A stretch of 42,216 bases of DNA, taken from contig NZ_FPCC01000026.1 of the NCBI RefSeq assembly GCF_900116875.1, positions 1 to 42,216 on the forward strand. The letters are read 5' to 3'. Shown one piece after another: positions 33,905 to 42,216 of this stretch. Numbering within the stretch: the first letter of the stretch is position 1; each line of letters opens with the position of its first letter. This stretch comes from Butyrivibrio sp. INlla21 (GTDB taxonomy: Bacteria > Bacillota > Clostridia > Lachnospirales > Lachnospiraceae). The notes under the pieces are model-generated. The model was given only the letters and a program-made list of their open reading frames with translations, was not told the origin of the DNA and searched no databases. The position numbers and the translations under genes were made by a program.

Positions 33905-34651
33905 TTACTTTGTGCCTCTTGTAAATACTATTTCCGGAACATTTACACTGTCATTATAATAATTCTGGAGATCCTGCTGAGTTCCATTATAGTATTCATT
34001 AGAAACCTTGTTGGAAGATCTTCTATATGAATGGATTACTTTTCCGCTCTGTCCATTAGCAAGCTCGATATAGTCTTTATGCTCAAGTGATCTTCCGTCT
34101 GTTGATAAGAAATATGTCTCAAACGTAAAGTGCTGCGAATTTGCGATAATAACTCCTCGATCGGTCAACTGCAAAGGATCGTGTGCGGCAAGTTTACCTG
34201 CGCAATATACTTTATCTTCGCCACTCTTCTTAGTGTAGAATGTTACTGTTTCTGCTGTGTTGCGACCGTCTAATGAATCTGCCACCGCAATAACAGAAAC
34301 ATTCGCACCTTGTACATTAACATAAGCATATCCCTGATTCTTTGTAACAGAATGCTCTACCTCTTTAAGATTTTTGAACTTCGTAAGAGTTCCTGTCTGT
34401 GTGCTACCTGAAAGCGCAGACTCGTTCTCCTCCATAGGTACATCAACAGACTCTGTATCAACAGATAATTCTGCAGCAGGTGCCTCTGCCTCAGGCTCAG
34501 CAACCTCTGTAGCGGGAGCCTCTGTCTCCACACCTGTTGTCTCAGGAGCCTCTGCTCCGGTTGTCTGTGCGCTACCACAACCTGTCATTGCAACCATTCC
34601 TGCAAAGATAAGTCCTGTAGCAAGCTGTACGCCTCTCTTCTTCATATTCAA
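33905..34651 (-). CDS. Paralogous lipoprotein D (248 aa)
   Basis: 248 residues with a lipoprotein signal ending MTGC. The linker (about 28-90) is rich in Glu, Ala, Pro and Thr, and ends MEENESALSG. The shared domain begins KNQGYAYVNVQG and ends VPEIVFTR. Two in-frame ATGs (34651 and 34645) are equally possible; AAAGGAG lies 4 and 10 nt away. It is the only one of the C-D-E-F group with a lipobox. Terminators on both sides make it a single-gene unit. Confidence 0.82.
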   Translation of the reverse strand: MNMKKRGVQLATGLIFAGMVAMTGCGSAQTTGAEAPETTGVETEAPATEVAEPEAEAPAAELSVDTESVDVPMEENESALSGSTQTGTLTKFKNLKEVEHSVTKNQGYAYVNVQGANVSVIAVADSLDGRNTAETVTFYTKKSGEDKVYCAGKLAAHDPLQLTDRGVIIANSQHFTFETYFLSTDGRSLEHKDYIELANGQSGKVIHSYRRSSNKVSNEYYNGTQQDLQNYYNDSVNVPEIVFTRGTK

Positions 34652-34681
34652 TTTCTCCTTTCCTTATATAAGACTTTTTAT

Positions 34682-34713
34682 AAAAAAACAAGGAGCATGC
34701 ACACACATACTCC
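34682..34713 (-). terminator. Terminator-like hairpin upstream of paralogue D
   Basis: GGAGTATG pairs with CATGCTCC (one G-T pair) and is followed on the minus strand by a T-run (TTGTTTTTTT). It lies 31 bp upstream of the D start, in its 5' region, so it may stop read-through from E or attenuate D. Confidence 0.6.
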
Positions 34714-34839
34714 ATGCATTTTATCATATATATCACTTATTTGTTTCCCCATTGGTATTATAACCGTCATATAAGTGATGGAAAGCCAAAAGTCTCTTCA
34801 CGTGTAACATAATAACACATATCCGTACGTTCGTCCAGT

Positions 34840-34882
34840 AAAAAGAAGCAGAAACTCATCGATAAAATCAAGTTCCCGCTTC
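34840..34882 (-). terminator. Terminator after paralogue E
   Basis: On the minus strand GAAGCGGGAACT pairs with AGTTTCTGCTTC (12 bp, two G-T pairs) and is followed by TTTTT. It lies 40 bp behind the E stop codon. The 34652-34922 gap otherwise shows only AT-rich sequence and an imperfect TCACTTAT/ATAAGTGA repeat. Confidence 0.75.
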
Positions 34883-34922
34883 CAAACGTGCTTTTTAAAT
34901 GTTAACCCTTGCTTTATTATTG

Positions 34923-35594
34923 TTATTTCACTTTAAATGAAATAGGCTCAACATTTCCAAACAATGTTTTTTCAAGATTATCATAATCCTTTTGTGTACC
35001 TGCAAAAGTAACCTTGGGGCTGTTTAAATCCTTAGCTCTGGTATATCCGGTGTAAATCTGGCTTTTTCCATCATCAGAATTAACAAAGCTGATACTATCC
35101 TTAGCTTCGAGTTTCTTTCCGTCAGCTGATATCATAAATGATTCAAATGAGTATGTAGTATGAGCCACGATCACTCCGTTGTCAGATATACTGATCAACC
35201 TAGAAGTTGCTCCGGTATTGATCTCTCCAACGTATACGACCGGTCCTCCGTCCTTTTGAACATAAACCTTCGCCTGAGTAGCTCTGTTATTATCATTCTC
35301 CATAGGATGGTCAGCTACCAGTAAAGCTTCTCCCTGCAAGCCCTTGAGATAAACATACTTATATCCCTGGCCTTTTTTTACCGGAATATCACCGAGATCA
35401 TCCGCATCTTTCACGATAGTTCCTGCACTACTCGCATTTAATGCACCTTCACGCGCAGCGTTTTCCTTCATGGCATATTCAACTGTCTCGACACTAGCAA
35501 GTCCGCTTACTGCCTGAACGCCTGTAAATCCTGTTACCGCAAATACTCCTGCTGCCATTACAGCTGCAGCCAACTTCATACTTTTTCTGATCAT
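34923..35594 (-). CDS. Paralogous secreted protein E (223 aa)
   Basis: 223 residues. The signal region AVTGFTGVQAVSG aligns with the lipobox of D but has Phe where Cys is expected, so it is secreted rather than lipid-anchored, or stays as an uncleaved anchor. The MKENAAREGAL linker precedes the shared domain, KKGQGYKYVYLKGLQGEALLVAD. Ribosome site AGAGGG is 8 nt upstream. It is 22 nt behind F, so they form one transcript. Confidence 0.84.
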   Translation of the reverse strand: MIRKSMKLAAAVMAAGVFAVTGFTGVQAVSGLASVETVEYAMKENAAREGALNASSAGTIVKDADDLGDIPVKKGQGYKYVYLKGLQGEALLVADHPMENDNNRATQAKVYVQKDGGPVVYVGEINTGATSRLISISDNGVIVAHTTYSFESFMISADGKKLEAKDSISFVNSDDGKSQIYTGYTRAKDLNSPKVTFAGTQKDYDNLEKTLFGNVEPISFKVK

Positions 35595-35616
35595 CTCTTT
35601 TTCCCTCTTTCCCTTT

Positions 35617-36321
35617 TTATTTCACATCAAAGACAACATCAACACTTACTTTGTCAGCGTCTTTACGAAGTTTATTGTATTCGGCCAAGGTGATATCACA
35701 TTCAACCGGATCTTTAGTATTTACATCCCTTTTATATCCCCAGCATGTTCCGTTTACATCCGAATCATCATCCTGGAAGAAGTCCTTATGCAACAGTTCT
35801 CCTCCATCAGCTGAAAGGAAATATGTCTCATAAGTGTGATGACTATGAGTATAGATAACGCCTGTCTTGGGATCCATATGGAAAACCTGTCCTGTTGAAC
35901 CGGTCTTCAAAGCGCCTGCCGTTACGATCTTACCGTCTGCTCTCTTTGAATAAATTACCACATAGGTTCCGTATGCCACACCATCTCTTACAGCAATTCC
36001 CGCATGATCATCATTAGGGTCATCATCACGTGGCGCAACTACAAGAGCTTTTTCACCATAGCCGGCAATCTTAACGAACTTATATCCGTCGCCCTTCTCA
36101 AGGTTCTTTACTACATCATCAAGACTCTTATACTCTGTAACTTTACCGGTAATACCCTTTTCTCCGCTATACGACAAAGCAGACGAGCGTCCGTTCTCCT
36201 CCATAGTTTTCTCAACAGCCGTAATCGTTCCGCCTATGATTGACTGCACTCCTGCAAATCCTGTCACTGCCATCATGCCTGCAGTCAAAAGTCCTACTAC
36301 CGCCTGTGTTTTCATCTTCAT
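35617..36321 (-). CDS. Paralogous secreted protein F (234 aa)
   Basis: 234 residues. The signal is AVTGFAGVQS, with Phe instead of lipobox Cys as in E, and the linker reads MEENGRSSAL. The shared domain is GDGYKFVKIAGYGEKALVVA and ends VSVDVVFDV. It is closest to E by layout. Ribosome site AAGGAG is 7 nt upstream. It is first in the F-E pair. No enzymatic motif or metal site is visible. Confidence 0.84.
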   Translation of the reverse strand: MKMKTQAVVGLLTAGMMAVTGFAGVQSIIGGTITAVEKTMEENGRSSALSYSGEKGITGKVTEYKSLDDVVKNLEKGDGYKFVKIAGYGEKALVVAPRDDDPNDDHAGIAVRDGVAYGTYVVIYSKRADGKIVTAGALKTGSTGQVFHMDPKTGVIYTHSHHTYETYFLSADGGELLHKDFFQDDDSDVNGTCWGYKRDVNTKDPVECDITLAEYNKLRKDADKVSVDVVFDVK

Positions 36322-36424
36322 GTTCTTTCTCCTTTCCTTTTAACTATAACCATTAAAACATGGAAGCCATAAAGCCCCATGGGTCTAAGTATATCATCAT
36401 TATCTTTTATCCGTCCAGACATAG

Positions 36425-36464
36425 AAAGGCGGAAACTCTGCACTGCTGCTGAGTTTCTGCCTTT
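36425..36464 (-). terminator. Strong hairpin behind the truncated solute-binding gene
   Basis: AAAGGCGGAAACTC pairs with GAGTTTCTGCCTTT (14 bp, one G-T pair) around a 12-nt loop. It lies 35 bp after the pseudogene stop codon. A weaker CATGG/CCATG stem with T-run follows at about 36359-36381. The 36322-36498 gap contains nothing else I can read. Confidence 0.65.
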
Positions 36465-36498
36465 TGTTATAACTCTTTTTTATTAAAAAGTACTTCTA

Positions 36499-38373
36499 TC
36501 AGGTGTTTTCATCGATATAAACACCGACTCTGTTCTGAATAATCTTTGCAGCTTCTTCTGCTGTCTTTTCTCCTTTGAAATATGCCGAAGCTTCTTCCAT
36601 GACAATATTTGAAATCTGCATGTTAACGCTTGCAAATGTATCTATTGCAACTACATAATCATAAAACTTCTTAATATCATCCTCTGATATAGGATCTAAT
36701 TTTATATCTTCGAAGGTCACAGGATCATATGTGTTTGCAAAAGTATCATTATCGCTTGCTTCCTTGGTGGCTGCCTGAAGCTGCTCTTCAAACACAGGTT
36801 TTACCGGCGAAAAGCCGCCTGTTGATTGTGTATTTGCAGTCATCATATCTCTGATAAGATCATAAATAACGTCCATATGCTCTGTTTTACTGTTTATGGC
36901 AAATGAAGGACCCTGGATCGCAGCAAAATTCTTTCCGAGATTATTGGGACATCCCACCATCTCAATATCACCATGGAATATAACCTGCTTAAGCTTAGCG
37001 TATTCCCATATATTTCTGAATCCTATGTTGTAAAATATTGCATCTCCCGTGGTGTATGGCGCATCGATATCAAAATCATTAACAACATCAACCGGTTCTT
37101 CATCAGGGAAATTATTTGTGAATTTCAAAAACTCAACAAACTCCGGTGAATCAAAGTTGCACTTCTTGCTCTTGATATCGAGGAATTCTTTTCCATAATA
37201 TACCCAAAAATATGAGCAGACATTCATTCTTGTGTTTAGTGAACCAAACGCGGCTTTATAATCCGTTCCTCTGCTTTTAATAAGCTCTTCACAGTCCTTG
37301 TATGACAAAGATGTTTTACCGTTTGCATCTTCTGCTCTGACCACATATGTAAGGGGCTCAAACGAAGGGATGAATGTATAAGTCTTGCCGTTATAATTCA
37401 TCATCTCTTTGATGTTGGGAAGGATCTCAAGATCTCCCAAAGGTCCGCCTTGCTCAAAAGCAGGTGCAAGATCAAGCAGTATACCCTTATTGGCGTACTT
37501 TTCTATAGCAGATTCATTTCCTGAAAAGCACATGATATCGGCCACTTTTCCGGCAGTAAGATCAAGGTTAAACTGCTTAATAATGTCTTCGTAGTTGCCA
37601 TTACCAAGCTCACTGTAATCAATTATCTTTATAGCATACTTATCGTTTGTTCTGTTGAATTCCAAAATCTGATCTTTAATTTGTTTCTCCAGATACAGAG
37701 CCGATAATGTAATTATGGTTTTATCTTTCACATCCTCAGGATTTACCTTGGTAAGCTTTACAAGCGAATCGGTTGCATTATAATCCGCACCGGTATCCGC
37801 GAGAATCTCTTTTTCATTTAAGGCAATAAATCCTACGCGCGACAACACTTGATCGGAACTGATGGATGAGTCTGTGTAATCAAGCAATTTATCAGCCGTG
37901 TCTGTTTGTTCGTTATATTTATAAACTCCGTCTGAATCCGCACCATATAATGTGTTGTTTTCATCCTTAAAGAAGGTATAGTATCCGTGTGACTCAAAAC
38001 CTCCGAGTTTCTTTTCTACTTTATTGTTTTCAGCGTTAACTATAACGAATGATTGATCATAACTTTTTTCATCAAAATAATTTACAAACAGCTTATTGTC
38101 CGCAAGTTCGAGAACATTCATAATTCCGCCCATGCCGCTGAAAGTTTTTTTGTCTACAAGCACTTTGAATCCGGACTGCTCGTCAAAAGTCTCGAGGCCA
38201 TCCAACATACCGCATACAAGGCCGTGTTTCTCGGTCCATGTCATAGATCTGATATAAGACCAATCTTCCTCCAATTCTTTTGATATATCATATTTGTAAA
38301 CAACCTCTCCCGAAGGAGTAACCTTTTCAAGAAAAGATCCGGTTACTTCATCATCACTGCATTCCCGGCTCAA
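36499..38373 (-). pseudogene. 5'-truncated solute-binding protein with beta-propeller remnant
   Basis: An open frame of 624 codons with no signal peptide and no good start; the first possible start is a TTG at 38373 that overlaps the permease stop codon (TTGA), with a stop only five codons upstream. Residues 1-215 look like blades of a beta-propeller (repeated strands such as GLVCGMLDGLETF, LYGADSDGVYKYNE). Residues 220-624 form a family 1 solute-binding fold. Relatives are exported lipoproteins of about 750-800 residues. The missing front suggests a deletion at the junction with the ABC permease gene. Coupled translation of a cytoplasmic remnant is possible. Confidence 0.65.
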
Positions 38374-39083
38374 TCCAGATTGAGCTTTTTACTTGTAATG
38401 TTTACGGTAGCAACAAAGAAAACTACTATTAATACAATTGAGCAAACAAAGTTCCAAAAAAGATCCTCATATCCCCAAAAGTGATCGCCGCGATGTGCCA
38501 CGCTCATGCCTAAATTCTTCATATAAATGAACATCAAAGTAAAACCTAATACTGTAAAGCAAAGTATCGTTCCGATCGTACTGTGATTGCGCCACAGATT
38601 TCCGATGCATATGCTAAAGATCAGTGCCATAACCCCTGCGATGCCCATGAGAAACATAACAAAAAGTAGGTATATTATCTTAAGCACCACTTTCGGATCT
38701 GTGCGTTCGTTAATGACATGCATGATCGATTCAGGCGTAAATGCCACCAAAGAGATGAACGCCGATGCGCAAAAAATTGTCGCCCATATTAAGGTAACAA
38801 TGATCTTAGAGGAAACGATCACTTTGTTTGATGCCGGAAAAGTATATGTCAAGTATGCTTCGTTTGTATAAAGACTCTTGCAGTAGTATTTTGAGATCAT
38901 GTGCAGAGGTGCGATCACACATAGTACCATCAATCCCAATAGTTCAATCAGTGCATATTCTGTATCTTGAGACCAATGTTGCAATATGCTGCACACTATA
39001 CCCAACAGTATGGTTATACCGCACAGTAATGCCATTACCGGCGCTGTCTTTTTAAGGTCGTATTTAATAAACTTTCCTAACAT
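38370..39083 (-). CDS. ABC-2-type permease, first copy
   Basis: 237 residues with six predicted membrane helices. It starts MLGKFIKYDLKKTAPV and ends TSKKLNLD, similar to the plus-strand copy at 41064-41861, which ends SNKQLNLD. It overlaps the ATPase gene by 7 bp, so both are translated together. The system is probably an exporter in the YtrBC class. It is 28 residues shorter than the second copy. The substrate is unknown; related systems respond to cell-envelope stress. Confidence 0.85.
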   Translation of the reverse strand: MLGKFIKYDLKKTAPVMALLCGITILLGIVCSILQHWSQDTEYALIELLGLMVLCVIAPLHMISKYYCKSLYTNEAYLTYTFPASNKVIVSSKIIVTLIWATIFCASAFISLVAFTPESIMHVINERTDPKVVLKIIYLLFVMFLMGIAGVMALIFSICIGNLWRNHSTIGTILCFTVLGFTLMFIYMKNLGMSVAHRGDHFWGYEDLFWNFVCSIVLIVVFFVATVNITSKKLNLD

Positions 39084-39778
39084 CTGTATACCTCCCTGAA
39101 CAATTCATCAACCGACATCCCTTCCTCAGCTCTTATGTCATCAATAGGCTTAAAGAGCTTGATACTGCCGTTCTGTAAGAAAATAGCTTCATCAAGCACA
39201 GGCTCGACTTCGGAAATGAGGTGAGTTGCGATTATCATCGAAGCTGTAGGTTCATAGTTACTTATAATGGTTCGTAAAATGTAATCCCTTGCTGCGGGAT
39301 CCACACCTGCGATAGGCTCATCAAGAATGTAGAGCTTGGCTCTGCGGCTCATCACAAGCATTAATTGCACTTTTTCTTGATTACCCTTTGAAAGAGTCTT
39401 GAGCTTAGCCTTCGGATTAAGATTAAGGCTTGAGATCATCTCCATCGCTCTGTTCTCATCAAAGTCTTCATAAAAGTACTTGAACATATCAACTATGGCT
39501 TCAATTGTCATATCCCCGTCAAGGTACGTTTGATCCGGCAGATAGGATATTGCCGCTCTGCTGTCTGCCGTTCCTGCGGGATTACCGTCAACAAGTACCG
39601 TTCCGCTGTTAGCTTGAAGCAATCCGCATATTATCTTAATAAGCGTTGTCTTTCCGCTTCCGTTGGGACCAAGTAAACCGATTATGTGTCCCGGTTCGAT
39701 TGAAAGACTTACATCATTCAATGCCGCAACACTTCCATATGTCTTAGATAATCCCTGAATTTCTAAAAGATTATTCAT
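39077..39778 (-). CDS. ABC transporter ATPase, first copy (YtrB type)
   Basis: 233 residues. Walker A is GPNGSGKTT, Walker B is LYILDEP, and the H-loop is ATHL. The signature reads LSKGNQEK, a degenerate C-loop usual in this subgroup. It is very close to the plus-strand copy at 40372-41070 (same QGLSK, GLLGPNGSGKTTLIKIICGLL and DELFREVYRC end). It is 32 bp behind the GntR gene and 7 bp overlapped with the permease. Confidence 0.93.
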   Translation of the reverse strand: MNNLLEIQGLSKTYGSVAALNDVSLSIEPGHIIGLLGPNGSGKTTLIKIICGLLQANSGTVLVDGNPAGTADSRAAISYLPDQTYLDGDMTIEAIVDMFKYFYEDFDENRAMEMISSLNLNPKAKLKTLSKGNQEKVQLMLVMSRRAKLYILDEPIAGVDPAARDYILRTIISNYEPTASMIIATHLISEVEPVLDEAIFLQNGSIKLFKPIDDIRAEEGMSVDELFREVYRC

Positions 39779-39810
39779 ACTTCTCTCCTTCTAAATAATT
39801 GTTGTTCAAA

Positions 39811-40173
39811 TCATTTTTGTGCGTATTCTTTTACAAGTTCCAAGATCTCATCTCCCGTAAATCCGAGCTTTTCCATGCTCTTGAAGAATTTTTCGATCTG
39901 TACGTCCACAAGTGACTTTCTTAAGTTTTTAATCATGTTATCGTCCTCCGTTATGAAACGGCCGCTGGTTCTTTCTGAGTGAACAAGCCCCGTCGATTCC
40001 AGTTCACTGAGTGCCTTCTGCATTGTATTTGGGTTTACGCCGGCTTCGCCTGCGAGGTCGCGAACACTCGGCAGCTTATCTCCCGGTTTGTACTTACCCG
40101 AAACAATATCAATCTGTAGATGCTCAATAATCTGGACAAATATCGGGCTGTCCGAATTAAGGTTCCATGGCAT
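39811..40173 (-). CDS. GntR-family regulator, YtrA subfamily
   Basis: 120 residues: a winged-helix GntR domain (about 10-78, with KLPSVRDLAGEAGVNPNTMQKAL) and a short helical dimerisation tail (about 80-120). YtrA-type regulators repress nearby ABC transporter genes. The palindrome at 40207-40242 in its own promoter and a related half-site in the plus-strand promoter are its likely operators. It leads the minus-strand ABC unit. Confidence 0.92.
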   Translation of the reverse strand: MPWNLNSDSPIFVQIIEHLQIDIVSGKYKPGDKLPSVRDLAGEAGVNPNTMQKALSELESTGLVHSERTSGRFITEDDNMIKNLRKSLVDVQIEKFFKSMEKLGFTGDEILELVKEYAQK

Positions 40174-40206
40174 AGTACTCTGTTCCTTTCTATATAATTT
40201 TTATTC

Positions 40207-40268
40207 TGTATTACTGTACTAATCACTTAGTACAATAATACAATAGTGCAATTTCAAAATCTTGTCAA
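40207..40268 (-). promoter_or_regulatory. GntR operator palindrome in minus-strand promoter
   Basis: TGTATTACTGTACTAA and TTAGTACAATAATACA form a near-perfect palindrome with a 4-bp centre (40207-40242). On the minus strand TTGACA (40263-40268) and TATTGT (40240-40245) are 17 bp apart, so the -10 runs into the operator. Confidence 0.85.
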
Positions 40269-40317
40269 CACCTTTTTAATATTTAGTAATTAATCCGCAA
40301 TAAAATATTGACCAACC

Positions 40318-40356
40318 TCATCTGCGCGATTATTGTATTAATAATAGTTATTTTTA
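40318..40356 (+). promoter_or_regulatory. Plus-strand promoter of the second ABC pair with operator half
   Basis: TTGACC (40318-40323) and TATTGT (40341-40346) are 17 bp apart. The -10 continues TATTGTATTAATAAT, which shares TATTGTATTA with the GntR site, suggesting the same regulator acts on both sides. Confidence 0.75.
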
Positions 40357-40371
40357 TAAGGAGAAGAGAAA

Positions 40372-41070
40372 ATGTATAATCTGTTGGAAATACAAGGTTT
40401 ATCTAAGAGATACGGCAACGTCCAAGCTCTTTCAAACATCAACCTTTCCATCGGCTCCGGACATATAACGGGCCTGCTTGGACCAAACGGAAGCGGAAAG
40501 ACAACGCTCATTAAGATCATATGCGGTCTTTTACAACCAACTTCCGGTACAGTGCTTATAGACGGTAATCCCGTCAGCCCTCAGAGTAAAGCAATCGTAT
40601 CCTATCTTCCGGATACGACCTATCTTGATAACAGCATGACTGTTGAAGCCGCGATCGCCATGTTCATGGATTTTTACAGAGATTTCGACGCTAACAGAGC
40701 TTACGCGATGCTTTCGAATCTTAACATCAATCCCAAGCTCAAGATGAAGACTCTTTCAAAAGGAACCAAGGAAAAAGTTCAGCTCATCCTCGTAATGAGC
40801 AGAAGAGCCAGACTCTACGTCCTTGACGAGCCCATAGCAGGCGTTGATCCCGCCGCAAGAGATTACATTTTACATACTATAATTAACAACTACGATCCTT
40901 CCGCAACCATCCTCATCTCCACGCACCTTATAACCGACGTGGAACAGGTTCTTGATGAAGCCATCTTTTTACAGTACGGCAACATCAGACTTTATCAGCC
41001 CGTTGAAGCCTTAAGAATGCAAAGCGGCAAATCGGTTGATGAATTATTCAGGGAGGTGTACAGATGCTAG
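40372..41070 (+). CDS. ABC transporter ATPase, second copy (YtrB type)
   Basis: 232 residues, the only minus-to-plus switch in the window. Walker A GPNGSGKTT, signature LSKGTKEK, Walker B LYVLDEP and H-loop STHL match the minus-strand copy nearly throughout. It starts after AAGGAGAAGAG and overlaps its permease by 7 bp. The promoter carries a GntR-type half-site, so the shared regulator probably controls both. The pair reads as an inverted duplication of the minus-strand unit without its own regulator. Confidence 0.93.
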   Translation: MYNLLEIQGLSKRYGNVQALSNINLSIGSGHITGLLGPNGSGKTTLIKIICGLLQPTSGTVLIDGNPVSPQSKAIVSYLPDTTYLDNSMTVEAAIAMFMDFYRDFDANRAYAMLSNLNINPKLKMKTLSKGTKEKVQLILVMSRRARLYVLDEPIAGVDPAARDYILHTIINNYDPSATILISTHLITDVEQVLDEAIFLQYGNIRLYQPVEALRMQSGKSVDELFREVYRC

Positions 41071-41861
41071 GAACACTTATCAAACACGAATTTAAGAATA
41101 CATGGGTAATAATGTCGCTTATATGTGCGATCACTATAGCCATCGGACTTGTAGGCGGATTGTTTTTTAAATTTTTGGTTGCTTCGGAATCTTTGGAAGA
41201 CGGTGTGGGTCAATTCCTTTTGGTTTTCGGAATACTGGGATTTGCCATGGTGCTCTCGGCTCTTCACATGGCTTCCGTGATCTACCTCGTGGTACATTAC
41301 TACAAGAGCCTTTACACCTCGCAGGGATACCTGTCATTCACACTTCCCGCGAGCATCACCGAGGTTGTTTCTTCAAGAATGATAACAGGATGCGTATGGT
41401 CGGCGCTCGTTTCTTTATCGATGGGACTCTGCATCTTTGCAGCAATAACCATCCCGGGCGGCCTTCCTTACGTAAGAGAATTCATAGATGATCTCATGTC
41501 AGTTTCGGTGGATTTTAATATCACATCACTTGTGCTGCAATGTACCTTCACTTGGATACTCAGAAGCTTCGCAACACTTATGACATACTTCTTCTGCATA
41601 AGCATCGGCCAGCTCTGGAGCAAGCACAAGATCCTCGGCGCAGTACTTTGCTACTTCGCCACAAGCTTTGTTTTGATGATCATATCTTTCAGCCTCAACT
41701 ACGGCAACCTGTTCTTCTCACCCGAATCACTAGGCGGATACGACGGCTTTAGCTACTTATCGGAAATGCTCACAAAGACCTTGATCTACTCAGTAGTACT
41801 GATCGCAGTCTTCTACGGCGCATCGATATTTACATCAAATAAACAGCTCAATCTGGATTGA
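41064..41861 (+). CDS. ABC-2-type permease, second copy
   Basis: 265 residues with six predicted membrane helices, starting MLGTLIKHEFKNTW and ending SNKQLNLD. It is a relative of the minus-strand permease, with an added stretch near residues 30-50 and 110-160. It would pair with the ATPase just upstream. A terminator follows. Confidence 0.87.
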   Translation: MLGTLIKHEFKNTWVIMSLICAITIAIGLVGGLFFKFLVASESLEDGVGQFLLVFGILGFAMVLSALHMASVIYLVVHYYKSLYTSQGYLSFTLPASITEVVSSRMITGCVWSALVSLSMGLCIFAAITIPGGLPYVREFIDDLMSVSVDFNITSLVLQCTFTWILRSFATLMTYFFCISIGQLWSKHKILGAVLCYFATSFVLMIISFSLNYGNLFFSPESLGGYDGFSYLSEMLTKTLIYSVVLIAVFYGASIFTSNKQLNLD

Positions 41862-41933
41862 GGATAAAAAAGAATGCCGGATCATATGATCAATGTCATT
41901 AAGTTAACATTGGACTCGGGGACAAAAAGAATC

Positions 41934-41972
41934 AAAGAGGATGTTGGAATAGTTCCTTCATCCTCTTTTTCT
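41934..41972 (+). terminator. Terminator of the plus-strand ABC pair
   Basis: AAAGAGGATG pairs perfectly with CATCCTCTTT, followed by TTTC. It lies 73 bp after the permease stop codon. Confidence 0.88.
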
Positions 41973-41988
41973 ATGTCATTTCCACGTC

Positions 41989-42009
41989 AAAAAGACGGAT
42001 TAAAATCCG
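41989..42009 (-). terminator. Short terminator behind the transposase
   Basis: On the minus strand CGGATT-TT-AATCCG is followed by TCTTTTT. It lies 30 bp after the transposase stop codon. Confidence 0.6.
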
Positions 42010-42038
42010 CCTGAGCTTAACGTGTAAAATTCAAAGCT

Positions 42039-42216
42039 TTATGCTACCCTATAGAGGAAACCTCTGAAGATTCTTGCAGACTGGTATCTTACCCGGTGCC
42101 TGTCTGGTCTAATAGGTACAAGATTTCTTGAAATGATGGTTTCCAGATCTGGTGGAGATGTCGTACCGCGGTAATACTTTCTGCACATGTGAGCTGCGAC
42201 CGAAAAATTGGCTTTA
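42039..42216 (-). CDS. IS4-type transposase, C-terminal 58 codons only
   Basis: The frame is open from the window edge to a TAA at 42039-42041. The end reads NFSVAAHMCRKYYRG, then ISRNLVPIRPDR, and finally FRGFLYRVA. This is the C-terminal pattern (NFSxA...C, PxRPxR, FLYRVA) of DDE transposases of the IS4 family as I remember it. The catalytic residues lie outside the window. Inverted repeats could not be placed because only one end is visible. The element is therefore either intact or partial; this cannot be told here. Confidence 0.78.
   Translation of the reverse strand, partial: KANFSVAAHMCRKYYRGTTSPPDLETIISRNLVPIRPDRHRVRYQSARIFRGFLYRVA

Overview
The window looks like a chromosomal stretch of an anaerobic Firmicute of the family Lachnospiraceae (Butyrivibrio-like is my best guess). 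Reasons are inferential: moderate-to-low G+C, strong AGGAGG-type ribosome binding sites almost everywhere, many paralogous secreted lipoproteins, a DUF4003-like protein, an AgrC/AgrA-type regulator pair and a YtrA-type GntR regulator. Nearly all genes are on the minus strand; only the last ABC pair (40372-41861) is on plus.

Layout. (1) 1-11360, housekeeping and accessory metabolism: 3' part of gmd, cysteine synthase, SGNH esterase, a heterodimeric ABC exporter, a DUF4003-like protein, a Gfo/Idh/MocA oxidoreductase, a short-chain dehydrogenase, a thioesterase and a rhodanese-TtcA fusion. (2) 11360-14960: an orphan Nif11-like small protein and a polar amino acid ABC operon with a readable promoter. 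(3) 15016-28422: a complete class II lanthipeptide cluster related to enterococcal cytolysin. It has eight precursor genes (three under 60 codons), a LanM synthetase, a flavoprotein that may be a LanJB-type reductase, a C39 peptidase-transporter (LanT), a CylA-like subtilase carrying two CBM2-like domains, a small membrane protein that may give immunity, and an AgrC/AgrA-like two-component system. (4) 28426-29874: a DUF3990 ADP-ribosyltransferase-type toxin-antitoxin-like pair with two tandem palindromic operators. (5) 29896-36464: six paralogous secreted proteins or lipoproteins of unknown function, interrupted by a BASS-family symporter. (6) 36499-41972: a 5'-truncated solute-binding gene, then a GntR-ABC unit facing a divergent paralogous ABC pair. 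(7) 41989-42216: the 3' end of an IS4-type transposase.

How the lanthipeptide cluster seems to work. The kinase and LytTR regulator (26282-28322) have their own sigma-70-like promoter. Two sites in the window carry near-identical LytTR direct repeats, 9 bp-12 bp-9 bp, each about 31 bp upstream of a -10 element. One drives the eight-precursor operon. The other, directly behind the kinase gene, drives a tiny well-formed gene (good ribosome site, 11 codons, terminator) encoding MIDDIGGWFWP. I propose this peptide is the inducing signal or a controller of the circuit; this is the most novel element here. LanM would dehydrate the precursors' many Ser/Thr. Most cores have only one Cys, so most dehydrated residues cannot form rings, and the flavoprotein could reduce some of them to D-amino acids. 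LanT would cut after QG(A/G/S), and the subtilase would remove the remaining hexapeptide GDVxAE, as in cytolysin maturation.
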